Shown: positions 15,711 through 24,700 of the stretch, piece after piece
How the letters are laid out: every line of letters starts with the position of its first letter
Numbering within the stretch: position 1 is the stretch's first letter
NCBI GenBank assembly: GCA_947178105.1
Contig: CAMWXD010000027.1
Span: 1 to 51,936 of the forward strand
Source: an uncultured Eubacterium sp.
GTDB taxonomy: Bacteria > Bacillota > Clostridia > Lachnospirales > Lachnospiraceae
DNA length: 51,936 nucleotides
Direction: 5' to 3'
Made by a program: the position numbers and the translations under genes
Notes under the pieces: model-generated
What the model saw: the letters and a program-made list of their open reading frames with translations, nothing else
The model's database searches: none
Told to the model about the DNA's origin: nothing

Positions 15711-17120
15711 TTAATGGCTCCTTCCTGAATAACGCAGCGCTTTTTCTAAAAACGCCTTGGCAAAGCATGGATTCGACGGATAATACAAATGCGGGAATCC
15801 CATCCACTGCATTTCATTTTCTATGACACAGGGATATTCTTTTCCCGTTGCAGGCTTGACTGCGACTGCATCTGTGCCGTTTTTTGCACTGTCATAATAG
15901 TGATATTCATGGCCTTTGATCGTTCCCCCTGCAGGCAGAAAAAAACTTTGCTTTTCCCGAAGCGCGACGTAGCCAAAGCGCACCAGTTTTCCGGTATAAA
16001 AGCAGGCAGCAGGGACAGCGCCTGCCATCTCATAGCAATTTCCGTCCTGATCTTGCAGGGCAGAATGCAAGTACAAAAAACCCCCGCACTCCGCTACAAT
16101 GGGCATCTTGTCTGCCGCTGCCTGTCTGACTGACTGCCGCATTGTCATATTCCTGCTTAACTGCTTTGCATACAGCTCTGGATATCCGCCGCCAAGCAGC
16201 AGTGCGTGGCAGTTGTCCGGCAGTTTATCGTCCCAGATCGGAGAAAAATATGTTATTTTGGCGCCATACGCTTGCAGCAGTTTGATATTATCCGCATAAT
16301 AAAAGCAGAACGCTTCATCCTTTGCCACTGCAATGACCGGTTTGTCTCTGCCGGCAAGGCGGCTTATGTACGGGGCATCCTCCATTTGCAGCATTCGCCG
16401 CGTGCAAGCTGCCTGTGCATATGCCTGCGTGTCGGCATGTTCTGCTATTTGCAGCATCCGTTCCACGCAGACTGTCTGTGCAAATGCTTCTGCTGCCGCC
16501 GTCAGCTTTTCCTCCAGGCTTTGTACTTCCTTGGGCAAAAGCAGCCCCAAATGCCTGCTCTCAATATGCAACGCTTTCTGTTCTGGCAAAAAGCCCAGGG
16601 CAGCGATCTTTAGCTCTTCTCTGGCCAGCGGTTTGATGGTTTCAAAATATCCTTTTGATGCGCGATTGAAAATCACGCCCTGGATCAGGTGTTCTCTGTC
16701 ATAGGCAAGCAGCCCCGCAATCATGGATAAGATCGTACGCCCTGTCCCCTTGGCATCCACAACAAGTACAACCGGCGTTTTCGTCACTTTTGCCAGATGA
16801 TAAGAAGACCCTTCCTCCCTGACGCCGCCTAATCCGTCATAAAGCCCCATAACACCCTCTATTACAGCAATGTCCTTTGTTCCGGCATCCTCTGCAAAAA
16901 GCGCCTTTGTCTTTTCTTCGCCTGTAAAAAACGTATCCAGATTTTTAGACGGGATATGCAGCATTTTTTCGTGAAACATCGGGTCAATATAATCCGGGCC
17001 GCATTTAAAGGATACTGCCTGCAAGCCGCGCTGCCTGCAAGCTGCAAGAAAGGCGCACGTAACGACGGTTTTCCCGCTTCCGCTTTTTGGCGCTGCAATC
17101 ATAACTCTTTTTTGCTTCAT
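15711..17120 (-). CDS. cbiA: Cobyrinate a,c-diamide synthase
   Basis: The ATG at 17120 overlaps the stop of the upstream fusion gene as ATGA and gives 469 residues, the usual CbiA length. The N-terminus has the ATP-binding loop APKSGSGKTVV, followed by FKCGPDYIDP and EGVMGLYDG. The C-terminal half is a class I glutamine amidotransferase with the nucleophile Cys in VAECGGFLYL and a late GHEYHYY. The enzyme amidates the a and c acetate side chains of cobyrinate using glutamine and ATP. Frame signal continues nine codons upstream to 17147 but without a convincing binding site. Confidence 0.93.
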   Translation of the reverse strand: MKQKRVMIAAPKSGSGKTVVTCAFLAACRQRGLQAVSFKCGPDYIDPMFHEKMLHIPSKNLDTFFTGEEKTKALFAEDAGTKDIAVIEGVMGLYDGLGGVREEGSSYHLAKVTKTPVVLVVDAKGTGRTILSMIAGLLAYDREHLIQGVIFNRASKGYFETIKPLAREELKIAALGFLPEQKALHIESRHLGLLLPKEVQSLEEKLTAAAEAFAQTVCVERMLQIAEHADTQAYAQAACTRRMLQMEDAPYISRLAGRDKPVIAVAKDEAFCFYYADNIKLLQAYGAKITYFSPIWDDKLPDNCHALLLGGGYPELYAKQLSRNMTMRQSVRQAAADKMPIVAECGGFLYLHSALQDQDGNCYEMAGAVPAACFYTGKLVRFGYVALREKQSFFLPAGGTIKGHEYHYYDSAKNGTDAVAVKPATGKEYPCVIENEMQWMGFPHLYYPSNPCFAKAFLEKALRYSGRSH

Positions 17121-19204
17121 AGCGGCGCACCAAACGAAAACGCACATATCCAGACCGGATTTTCAGACTGCATCAAATGATAAGACTTGGCCTTTTTGGC
17201 TCTGTTTACCTGTATCTGGACGACTTCTTCCTCTTTGATCCTGCGCTGTGCTTTCCATTCTGTTAAGATCTTTGTGATTTCACAGATGGTCTCCATACTT
17301 GCTGCATGAATAACCACCCGCATGGCGGGATTGACCTGCCAGAGCGCTTCCAAAATATCTTTCAGCCTGCCTCCGCTGCCGCCTATAAAGGCGTGCGTCG
17401 CCATCGGCAGTCCCAAAAATCCCTCTGGTGCCTGTGCGGATACGACCGTAATATTTTGGAGACGGAATTTTTCCTTGTTTTTTTCCAACAGGGCAACGGC
17501 TTCTGGCTTTTGTTCGATGGCGTATACCTGCAAGCAGTCGGAAAGGCCGGCGATTTCGACTGAGACCGAGCCTGTGCCGCTGCCGATATCGTAGACGACA
17601 GCCTGTTCGTGCAGATGCAGCTTGCAGATTCCTGCCTCCCTTACCTCCTCTTTTGTCATAGGTACCCTGTCTCTTAGAAACTCCTTGTCTGCTATGCCAT
17701 GTGTCAGCCTTCTCTTTGCAGCATAAGGATTTTTTATCAGGCAGGTATACATGCCTTCTTCGTTCAGCATCCCACATTCGGACGGCGTGTGCCGTTCGAT
17801 CCGCTGCTTTGGATACGATAACTGATACCCTGTAATGACCTCGCATTCCGTCATGCCAGCATCTGTCAGCAGCCTGCCCAGCCAGTTAATATCCTTGACG
17901 CCGGAAGTAAGCAGAAAGGTCTTGGGGCTGCACTGGATCCGGCGCGCAAGATGATCCAGCTTTTTTCCGTGTATGCTGTAGACAGCCGCATCATGGTAGC
18001 TTTCTCCAAGGCAGGCGGCAAGGTAAGCTACAGCGGAAATACCAGGCAGGACACGCAGCGACGCGGGCAGTCGGTTCTGGCGAACCTGTGTTTCCAACGC
18101 CTTGTATAATGCCTGGCAGCCGCTGTAAAAACCACTGTCCCCAGAAAAGAGGATCACGGCTTTTTTTACAGCCCATGTTTCCTTTTGCGCAAGGATATGG
18201 TGCAAAAACGGAAGTACCTGCTGCGCCTGATAAAAGGGATGCTTTTCTGCCCCGGCGCATACCCCGTCTAGCAGCCGCTGCGCGCCAAATACATAATCCG
18301 CCTCGCTGACTGCCCATTCCACCTCCTTTGTCATACAGCCTGGACTGCCCATGCCGATGCCTGCCAGCGTAATCTCGATCCTTTTGCCCTGGACTGCCAC
18401 AGCAGGAGCCTCTGCTGACAGCCTCTTTCCGCTGATTTCCTCCAGCCTGCGGCAGGCATCCAAAAACGAATCCCCCTCGTTTTGTTCAGGGCAGCTTATG
18501 ACAAATACCTTCGTCCCAGTCCTTTCGGCTGCTTCTAATTTTTCAAGATACCCGCCTGGCGTGCCGCTTTCTTTTGTCACCAAACAGGAGATTCCATATT
18601 GGCGGATCACGGCTGCATTCATTTCTGCTGTAAAGGGGCCCTGCATTGCGATCAACTGTCTGCCGCAAATGCCCTGCTCTATACAGGCGGCAAGGCTTTC
18701 CACACTTGGGAGCACCCTCACGTAAAGCCTGCGCCTGACCTGTTCTTTCACACAATAGCTGCGTAATTCCTTGCTGCCGGTCGTCAGCAGAATATTTCCC
18801 TGTGTATGCTCCAATGCGCCCGCACATGCCTCATTCGTCGGAAAGTAAGCAACCTGGCGTTTTCCTGCCTCTATGCCTTCTCTTTTCAGCCGCAGGTATG
18901 GAATGTCTTTTCCTGTCTGCTGTACGGTTTGCAGAGCCGCCCGTATATTGCAGGTAGCTTCTTTTGCAAATGGATGCGTGGCATCCACGACTGCTGCAAA
19001 CTGCCCCTGCAGCAACAGCCGTTCCATTTCTTCCTGGTTCATCCGTCCCCGGCGCACGTTTACGAGCGGATGCTGTTTACATACCATCTCGCCGTATTCT
19101 GTCGCCACGCAGAGGGTATGCCTGATCCCAGAGCAAGCAAGCAGCTCCGACAGCGCCCTTCCCTCTGTTGTCCCTGCAAACAACAGTATCTCAATTTCCT
19201 GCAT
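17117..19204 (-). CDS. cbiJET: Trifunctional fusion: precorrin-6A reductase, C5- and C15-methyltransferase/decarboxylase
   Basis: The 695 residues carry three enzymes. Residues 1-260 are CbiJ/CobK (LLFAGTTEGRALSELL, DATHPFAKEAT, LLTTGSKEL). Residues about 275-490 are CbiE, an SAM-dependent uroporphyrin-type methyltransferase (LAGIGMGSPGCMT, FSGDSGFYSG, VLPGISAVAYLA). Residues about 500-690 are CbiT, a Rossmann methyltransferase with VYDIGSGTGSVSVE (538-550) that also decarboxylates. Together they would reduce cobalt-precorrin-6A, methylate C5 and C15 and remove the C12 acetate carboxyl. CbiE-CbiT fusions (CobL) are known; adding CbiJ in front is less common. GGGGAGG precedes the start at 19204. 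Confidence 0.93.
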   Translation of the reverse strand: MQEIEILLFAGTTEGRALSELLACSGIRHTLCVATEYGEMVCKQHPLVNVRRGRMNQEEMERLLLQGQFAAVVDATHPFAKEATCNIRAALQTVQQTGKDIPYLRLKREGIEAGKRQVAYFPTNEACAGALEHTQGNILLTTGSKELRSYCVKEQVRRRLYVRVLPSVESLAACIEQGICGRQLIAMQGPFTAEMNAAVIRQYGISCLVTKESGTPGGYLEKLEAAERTGTKVFVISCPEQNEGDSFLDACRRLEEISGKRLSAEAPAVAVQGKRIEITLAGIGMGSPGCMTKEVEWAVSEADYVFGAQRLLDGVCAGAEKHPFYQAQQVLPFLHHILAQKETWAVKKAVILFSGDSGFYSGCQALYKALETQVRQNRLPASLRVLPGISAVAYLAACLGESYHDAAVYSIHGKKLDHLARRIQCSPKTFLLTSGVKDINWLGRLLTDAGMTECEVITGYQLSYPKQRIERHTPSECGMLNEEGMYTCLIKNPYAAKRRLTHGIADKEFLRDRVPMTKEEVREAGICKLHLHEQAVVYDIGSGTGSVSVEIAGLSDCLQVYAIEQKPEAVALLEKNKEKFRLQNITVVSAQAPEGFLGLPMATHAFIGGSGGRLKDILEALWQVNPAMRVVIHAASMETICEITKILTEWKAQRRIKEEEVVQIQVNRAKKAKSYHLMQSENPVWICAFSFGAPL

Positions 19205-19222
19205 CCATAGCCTCCCCCTTCC

Positions 19223-19954
19223 CTATATGTGATATCCCCGTCTTGTGATCAGCCTCCCGTTTACGATTTCTGACCCGGAATTGCCGATAAATACCGTGGT
19301 AAACATATTTACCGTTCTGTCCCTTAGTTCCAATAAAGTACAAGTTTCTGCCCTTGTCCCCTCTCTGCCGATATTTTCCACATAGCCGCAGGCACGCTCC
19401 TGCTCTATGCTGCGCAGCAGAATATCACATGCGCGCAGCAGGTAATCGTTTCTCTTCCGGCTGGACGGGTTATAGAGCACAATGACAAAATCCGCCTCCG
19501 CAGCCGCTTGCAGCCTTTTTTCAATCCTGTCCCACGGCGTCAGCAGATCGCTCAGGCTGACCGTGCAAAAATCATGGTTCAGCGGCGCTCCCAATACTGC
19601 CGCACCGCTGCTTGCCGCAGTAACTCCGGCAATGACAGCAAGCTTTGTCTCTGGGTATGCTTTTCCGATTTCATACATCAAAGACGCCAATCCGTATATG
19701 CCGGCATCGCCGCTGCATACAAGCGCCACCTTTTTCCCTTTTTGTGCTTCTGCAAAGCAGAGCCTGCATCGTTCCGCTTCCTGGCGCATCGGTGTGGACA
19801 GCCATTCTTTACCCTGAAAGCGTTCCCCCAGCAGTTTTAAATAAAACGTATAGCCAACGATTACCTCCGCCTGCTCCAGCACATGCAGCGCTTCTGCGGT
19901 CATCATTTCTTCCCTGCCGGGGCCGATCCCTACAATATAAATTTTATTCCTCAA
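19223..19954 (-). CDS. cbiH: Cobalt-precorrin-3 C17-methyltransferase
   Basis: CbiH/CobJ-type methyltransferase with KIYIVGIGPG at the N-terminus, VALVCSGDAGIYGLA, AVIAGVTAASSGAA and FVIVLYNPSSRKR, all family hallmarks. It methylates C17 with ring contraction in the anaerobic pathway. The start is best placed at TTG 19954 (Met-Arg-Asn-Lys...), with AAGGTG upstream, overlapping cbiG by 11 bases; the frame is open further to another TTG at 19981. Length from 19954 is 243 residues, normal for CbiH. It is followed by the fusion gene after 18 bases. Confidence 0.92.
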   Translation of the reverse strand: MRNKIYIVGIGPGREEMMTAEALHVLEQAEVIVGYTFYLKLLGERFQGKEWLSTPMRQEAERCRLCFAEAQKGKKVALVCSGDAGIYGLASLMYEIGKAYPETKLAVIAGVTAASSGAAVLGAPLNHDFCTVSLSDLLTPWDRIEKRLQAAAEADFVIVLYNPSSRKRNDYLLRACDILLRSIEQERACGYVENIGREGTRAETCTLLELRDRTVNMFTTVFIGNSGSEIVNGRLITRRGYHI

Positions 19955-21095
19955 AACACACCTTCCATTCCCTCTTTGCAACCGCTATCGCCATTCCGTT
20001 TTTTGTATCTTTTGGCGCAATCAGCGTCCCGCCTTCCCCGCAGGCTCTAAGCGCTGCCCGCTCACACACGTTTCCAACGCCTACCTGCGCCCTGACAAAC
20101 GCAGATTCTGTAAAGTCGCCTTCTTCTTCCTGCAACTGCCGTGCCGTGTAAGTCCAAAAAGGAATCCTGTGTGTTTGGCACCATGCAACAATCCCCTGTT
20201 CCTCTGCTTTTTGTGAAATCGAGGCAAGCGCAAAAACCTGCGTCACCGAAATGCCAAGCGCGGCAAGCTTTTTTGCAATAAAGCCGCTGATTTCGCTGGC
20301 GCTTTTCCCTCTTTTGCAACCTATGCCAACTGCATATTCCTGCGGTTTGAGCAGCACCGATGCAGCAAACGCCTGGTTCGCAGATGTAACCACCACATCG
20401 GCAAAGCCGTCCGGCGGATAAGGCACAAGCCGGACTCCCGCGGGCAGGCAGGCTGTCTTGCTGCCGGCAAACGCTGTCCCGCCCACACTGGCAATCCTGG
20501 ATTGCCCCATTTTTATCCCCTGCAGCGGTTCTATGGAGATGGTAATTTCCTCTCCAGCCAGTACCTTGGAAGACACCCGTACGATCCCCTCCTGATTCAG
20601 GATAAAAAGCCCGTTGCGCCTGGCAAACAAATCCACTGCAAACCTATGCCGGATATCGGTTGCCGTCGTAATCACCGGCTGTGCCCCTGTTTTTGCCGCA
20701 ATCTGTCCCGCCAGTCCATTCGCGCCGCCCACATGGCCTGACAAAACCGGTATGACATAGCGCCCGCCTTCATCCATGACAAGCACAGGGACATCTTGTA
20801 ATTTATCCGTTAAAAACGGCGCGATTGCCCGCACGGCAATGCCGCATGCCCCGATAAACAGCAATGCGTTTTTTGCCCGCATCTGCTCCCCTGCCCAGCC
20901 TGAGACTGCTTCCCTGACATACTTCAGACAGGGATACGGATTTTCATTGCTACAGGCGCTGCATTTGGTATACAGCCGGACTTTCAGTACCACTTCCTGT
21001 TCCAGTATTTTTGCCATATGCATAGAAAGCAGGATGCCTTGTTCTGTAAAGCTGATTATGCTCAGCTTTTGTGTCTGTACCTGTGTGTGATTCAA
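19944..21095 (-). CDS. cbiG: Cobalt-precorrin-5A hydrolase
   Basis: CbiG opens the delta-lactone and releases the two-carbon fragment as acetaldehyde. The family pattern is clear: FIGACGIAVRAIAPFLTDK, DEGGRYVIPVLSGHVGGAN, then a C-terminal domain with VGIGCKRGKSASEI and GVGNVCERAAL. I place the start at TTG 21095, five bases after the cbiF stop and with AAAGGAG about 10 bases upstream, giving 383 residues. The frame is open to 21188, but that would overlap cbiF deeply with no better site. It is tightly packed between cbiF and cbiH. Confidence 0.92.
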   Translation of the reverse strand: MNHTQVQTQKLSIISFTEQGILLSMHMAKILEQEVVLKVRLYTKCSACSNENPYPCLKYVREAVSGWAGEQMRAKNALLFIGACGIAVRAIAPFLTDKLQDVPVLVMDEGGRYVIPVLSGHVGGANGLAGQIAAKTGAQPVITTATDIRHRFAVDLFARRNGLFILNQEGIVRVSSKVLAGEEITISIEPLQGIKMGQSRIASVGGTAFAGSKTACLPAGVRLVPYPPDGFADVVVTSANQAFAASVLLKPQEYAVGIGCKRGKSASEISGFIAKKLAALGISVTQVFALASISQKAEEQGIVAWCQTHRIPFWTYTARQLQEEEGDFTESAFVRAQVGVGNVCERAALRACGEGGTLIAPKDTKNGMAIAVAKREWKVCFEE

Positions 21096-21099
21096 TCTG

Positions 21100-21858
21100 T
21101 CAGCTCCTTTTTTCCCGGAATCCGGTTGCAAAATCAGGCGCATAGAGCCTGGATCTTTGGTAATGCTGATGCGCGATGGCATCGCCAACCAAAATCAGCG
21201 CCATCCTGGTTATGCCGTGCTCTTCCGCCGTCTCATACAGCGTAGCAACCGTACACAAATACGCCTGCTCCTCTTCCCATGTCGCCCGACAGACAATAGC
21301 TGCCGGCGTGTCAAACGGATATCCCCCTGCAAGCAGCCGCCTGCCCAGCTCCCGGATCATGCCGGCGCTTAAATAGACCGCCATAGACGCCTGATGCGCT
21401 GCAAAGCGTTCTATGCTCTCTCGTTCTGGCACCTTCGTCCTGCCCTCTATCCTCGTGATAATCAAAGACTGCGAGACGCCCGGAAGCGTATACTCCACAT
21501 TCAGCGACGCTGCCGCACCGAAACAGGCGCTTACGCCCGGACAGCTCTCATAAGAAATCCCTCTTTTATCAAGCTCATCCATTTGCTCCCTGACTGCCCC
21601 GTAAATACTTGGCTCTCCTGTATGCAGGCGCACAGTCATCTTTTTTTCCCCTTCTGCCCTGCAAATGATCTTAATTACTTCTTCAAGCGTCAGGCTTGCG
21701 CTGTTATGTACGGCAAATGCTTTCTTTGCATACAAAAGCAACTGCGGATGCACCAATGAGCCGGCGTAAATAATCACGTCCGCCTGCCCTAACAGTCGCA
21801 TTCCCCGGACGGTGATCAGGTCTGCTGCTCCTGGGCCTGCCCCAACAAAGTAAACCAT
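21100..21858 (-). CDS. cbiF: Cobalt-precorrin-4 C11-methyltransferase
   Basis: CbiF/CobM methyltransferase of 252 residues: MVYFVGAGPGAADLITVRG at the N-terminus, ADVIIYAGSLV, MTVRLHTGEPSIYGA and YESCPGVSACFGAAASL are diagnostic. It transfers a methyl group from SAM to C11. The start at 21858 overlaps the end of cbiD by 43 bases, so the two are coupled. The order cbiD-cbiF-cbiG-cbiH matches the reaction block of the anaerobic pathway. Confidence 0.94.
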   Translation of the reverse strand: MVYFVGAGPGAADLITVRGMRLLGQADVIIYAGSLVHPQLLLYAKKAFAVHNSASLTLEEVIKIICRAEGEKKMTVRLHTGEPSIYGAVREQMDELDKRGISYESCPGVSACFGAAASLNVEYTLPGVSQSLIITRIEGRTKVPERESIERFAAHQASMAVYLSAGMIRELGRRLLAGGYPFDTPAAIVCRATWEEEQAYLCTVATLYETAEEHGITRMALILVGDAIAHQHYQRSRLYAPDFATGFREKRS

Positions 21859-22964
21859 TCCTCTGCCCCCTTACTTTTTGCCAGCTCGCCGAATGCACTG
21901 GCGTATAAAATACAATCCACCTTTAACTTCTTCTCTGCACGGCTTTGCGCATATTCACAAATGCGCGCTGCGATGCGTTCCATAACCTGGCGCAGCTTTC
22001 CGCTTTCTGCCAACAGTGGGATTGCTTCCTCCACTGTAGCGCAGTCCAGTATGTTTCTTGCCTGTGCAGCGTCCACATGCTCTCTTATGGCATATGCCGC
22101 CAAAAGCTCCATCCGGCAGTCTGCCTCTTTGGAATGCGTATTCATAATCCCGCCTGCAACCTTGATTAATTTTCCGATATGGCCGGTTAAAAGCATCCTT
22201 CGAAACCCCAATTCTGCCGCCATATCAATCGTCGCACCAATAAAATTACTGCATTTGACGCTTTGATCCAAAGCATAGCCATACGCCTTTTTCATAAAAT
22301 CCCTGCCGTAATTTCCCGGCGAAACGGCAACATAGTCAAATCCCAATGCCCTTTTCTGGCGCAGCTCTGTCCGAATCGTATCTAACAGCGCCTGGCGGCT
22401 CATCGGCTCTACGATACCGCTTGTCCCTAAGATGGAGATGCCGCCCACAATGCCAAGCCTGGGATTGAACGTGTCCCGGCAAAGCTCCTCCCCGTTCGGC
22501 ACAAAGATCTCAACCCGGATGCCGCCCTGATAATCCACCGCCCGGCACACGTCCAGCACCTCTTTTTGGATCATTTCCCGCGGGACGCGGTTGATGGCAG
22601 CGCTGCCTACCGGCTGGTCAAGCCCTTTTTTTGTCACTCTGCCTACACCAACTCCGCCGTCAATCACAATTTCAGGTTCGCCGATTGGATCCAAGCAGGA
22701 AACCCTTGCGTAAATCCATGCGCCTGACGTAAGGTCCGGGTCGTCCCCGCCGTCCTTTTCCACCGCGCAGCTCACCTCATGTTCCCCGCGGCAAATATCC
22801 AGGATCTTTGCGCGATATAAAATCCCTTTTGGCGTCTTTATTGTAACCTCTGTCTTTTCAGATCCGGTAAGCAGCATATAAGCAGCGGCTTTGGCTGCCG
22901 CAGCCGCACAGCTTCCCGTTGTAAAACCATACCGCATTTTACCTGCACCCTTTTCGTATTGCAC
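21816..22964 (-). CDS. cbiD: Cobalt-precorrin-5B C1-methyltransferase
   Basis: CbiD shows the family N-terminus RYGFTTGSCAAAAAKAA, then VEKDGGDDPDLTSGAWIYA, DGGVGVGRVTKKGL and LGGTSGIVEPMS-like sequence. It methylates C1 in the anaerobic pathway, unrelated to the CobF-type enzyme. A GTG at 22964 directly follows the cbiC stop codon (382 residues); an ATG at 22937 is an alternative start that trims nine residues. Neither has a strong ribosome binding site, so translation is probably coupled to cbiC. Confidence 0.93.
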   Translation of the reverse strand: MQYEKGAGKMRYGFTTGSCAAAAAKAAAYMLLTGSEKTEVTIKTPKGILYRAKILDICRGEHEVSCAVEKDGGDDPDLTSGAWIYARVSCLDPIGEPEIVIDGGVGVGRVTKKGLDQPVGSAAINRVPREMIQKEVLDVCRAVDYQGGIRVEIFVPNGEELCRDTFNPRLGIVGGISILGTSGIVEPMSRQALLDTIRTELRQKRALGFDYVAVSPGNYGRDFMKKAYGYALDQSVKCSNFIGATIDMAAELGFRRMLLTGHIGKLIKVAGGIMNTHSKEADCRMELLAAYAIREHVDAAQARNILDCATVEEAIPLLAESGKLRQVMERIAARICEYAQSRAEKKLKVDCILYASAFGELAKSKGAEEWFTLLGQAQEQQT

Positions 22965-23600
22965 TCAGATCTCATATAAGACTGCATTACAGATTGCTGC
23001 GGCGATGGCACTGCCGCCTTTGCGCCCTCTGTTGACAATCGATGGGATATCTGTCTCCAGGATCAGCTTCTTTGCCGCCTCCACATTGACAAACCCTACC
23101 GGGACGCCGATAATAAAATCCGGCTTCCAGCCGACGCCTTTTGCCATTTCATACAATCTTACCAACGCTGTCGGCGCATTGCCGACGGCAAAAACAACAG
23201 GCTTTCCAAGCCCTGCCGCTTTTTCCATACTGACTGCTGCCCTTGTCATATTTCTTTGCCTTGCCAAAAACGCAACCTCTTCCTCCGCCATAAAGCAATG
23301 TGCCTGCCCGCCAAATGCAGCAAGCACTCGTTTATTGATTCCTGCAAGCGCCATATTGGTGTCTGTCACAATGTCCGCGCCGTTTTTAAGCAGATCTTTA
23401 AGCCGCTTTATTGCATCCTTGGAAAAGCAGAGGGTTTTCGTATAATCAAAGTCCGCGCTGGCATGTATCACACGTTTTATCACCGGCGCCTCCTCTGCTG
23501 AAAGACAGATGCCCCTTTCAGACAGCTCCCCAGAAATGATCTCAAAGCTCCTTTGTTCGATCTCATCCGGTAGCAGATATTCGATTTTTTCAGATTCCAT
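22965..23600 (-). CDS. cbiC: Cobalt-precorrin-8 methylmutase
   Basis: The 211-residue protein matches CbiC/CobH, which moves the methyl group from C11 to C12 to give cobyrinate. The catalytic His lies in RVIHASADFDY; TDTNMALAGINKR and the C-terminal NRGRKGGSAIAAAICNA are also typical. The start at 23600 follows AAGGGG. It comes 21 bases after cobD and runs directly into cbiD. Confidence 0.94.
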   Translation of the reverse strand: MESEKIEYLLPDEIEQRSFEIISGELSERGICLSAEEAPVIKRVIHASADFDYTKTLCFSKDAIKRLKDLLKNGADIVTDTNMALAGINKRVLAAFGGQAHCFMAEEEVAFLARQRNMTRAAVSMEKAAGLGKPVVFAVGNAPTALVRLYEMAKGVGWKPDFIIGVPVGFVNVEAAKKLILETDIPSIVNRGRKGGSAIAAAICNAVLYEI

Positions 23601-23621
23601 TTGCGCGCCTTCCCCTTTCCC

Positions 23622-24659
23622 TCATGATAGATGCTCCAGCAATGCCTCATTCTCTTCCCTGCTTCTGACCGCAATCCGGTAATCTCCTTTGCCCAATCCC
23701 CTAAAATTGCTACAGTCCCTGATCAGGATCCCCTGTTCCAGCAGTTTCTCATAAATAGGCGCGCCGCTGGATACCATGATAAAATTTGCCGCTGACGGAA
23801 ATACCCGCAGCCCCCTGCGCCGCAGCCCTTCTTGCAAAAACTCCCGTTCCTTCTTCACATAGCGCTGCGTTGCTTGGAGAAATGCTGTCTGTCCGGCGCA
23901 GAGAATCCCTGCCTTTTGTGCAAAGACAGAAAGGTTCCATTCAGGAAGCTGCCCCGCTATTTTCATACATAAACGCCTGTCCTTGCAGACCAGGTACCCC
24001 AGCCGGACGCCTGGAATCGCAAAGCTTTTCGTAAATGCCCGTACAAGAACCAGATGCCTGGACGCTTCCATTTTATCCAGCTCCGAGAGCATGGAATACC
24101 GGCTCCCGCAAAAATCAATAAAGCATTCGTCCAGTACGACATAGATTCCTTTGTCATGGCAATGCCGCAGCAGCCTGCAAATCGTTTCCTTATTTAATAG
24201 GTTGCCGACTGGATTATTCGGATTGGCAAGAAACAAAAGCCCTGCCTCCCTGTCCAAAAGCTGTTCCAGCTCCTCTGCCAGGCTCTCATCCAGGCAAAAG
24301 CCGTTTTCCCGGCGCATCGTATAAAAAACAATGCGGCTGCCTGCTGCCTTTGCCGCGTACTCATATCCGTAAAAAGACGGTACTGGAATCACGATTTTTT
24401 TCGGCATGACGGCGTGGACAACTGCCATGAAAAGCTCCGACGCCCCATTTCCAAACAATACATATTCTGCCGGGACTGCCAGCGCCTGGCTGACCGCGTC
24501 CTTCAACCGCTCTGATGCGATATCTGGATATACACTGCTGTATGCGACTGCCCTGTGCAGCGCTTCTTTGATACACTCCGGCGTACCGAGCGGATTGACA
24601 CTGATTGAAAAATCCAGCTTTACCCTGTTCCTGTAAATGTCTCCGCCGTGAATGCCCAT
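23622..24659 (-). CDS. cobD: L-threonine-O-3-phosphate decarboxylase, PLP fold type I
   Basis: This 345-residue protein of the histidinol-phosphate aminotransferase family starts MGIHGGDIYRNR and has SISVNPLGTP, LANPNNPVGN and the PLP-lysine in RAFTKSFAIPGVRLGY. In cobalamin operons this gene is CobD, which makes (R)-1-aminopropan-2-ol phosphate for the nucleotide loop. The neighbours cbiB and cbiC support that over histidine biosynthesis. GGAGG precedes the ATG. The name follows Salmonella usage. Confidence 0.88.
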   Translation of the reverse strand: MGIHGGDIYRNRVKLDFSISVNPLGTPECIKEALHRAVAYSSVYPDIASERLKDAVSQALAVPAEYVLFGNGASELFMAVVHAVMPKKIVIPVPSFYGYEYAAKAAGSRIVFYTMRRENGFCLDESLAEELEQLLDREAGLLFLANPNNPVGNLLNKETICRLLRHCHDKGIYVVLDECFIDFCGSRYSMLSELDKMEASRHLVLVRAFTKSFAIPGVRLGYLVCKDRRLCMKIAGQLPEWNLSVFAQKAGILCAGQTAFLQATQRYVKKEREFLQEGLRRRGLRVFPSAANFIMVSSGAPIYEKLLEQGILIRDCSNFRGLGKGDYRIAVRSREENEALLEHLS

Positions 24660-24700
24660 AGCAACCCCTCCTTTCTGATCGCTCTTAAGGCTCTATCCAA

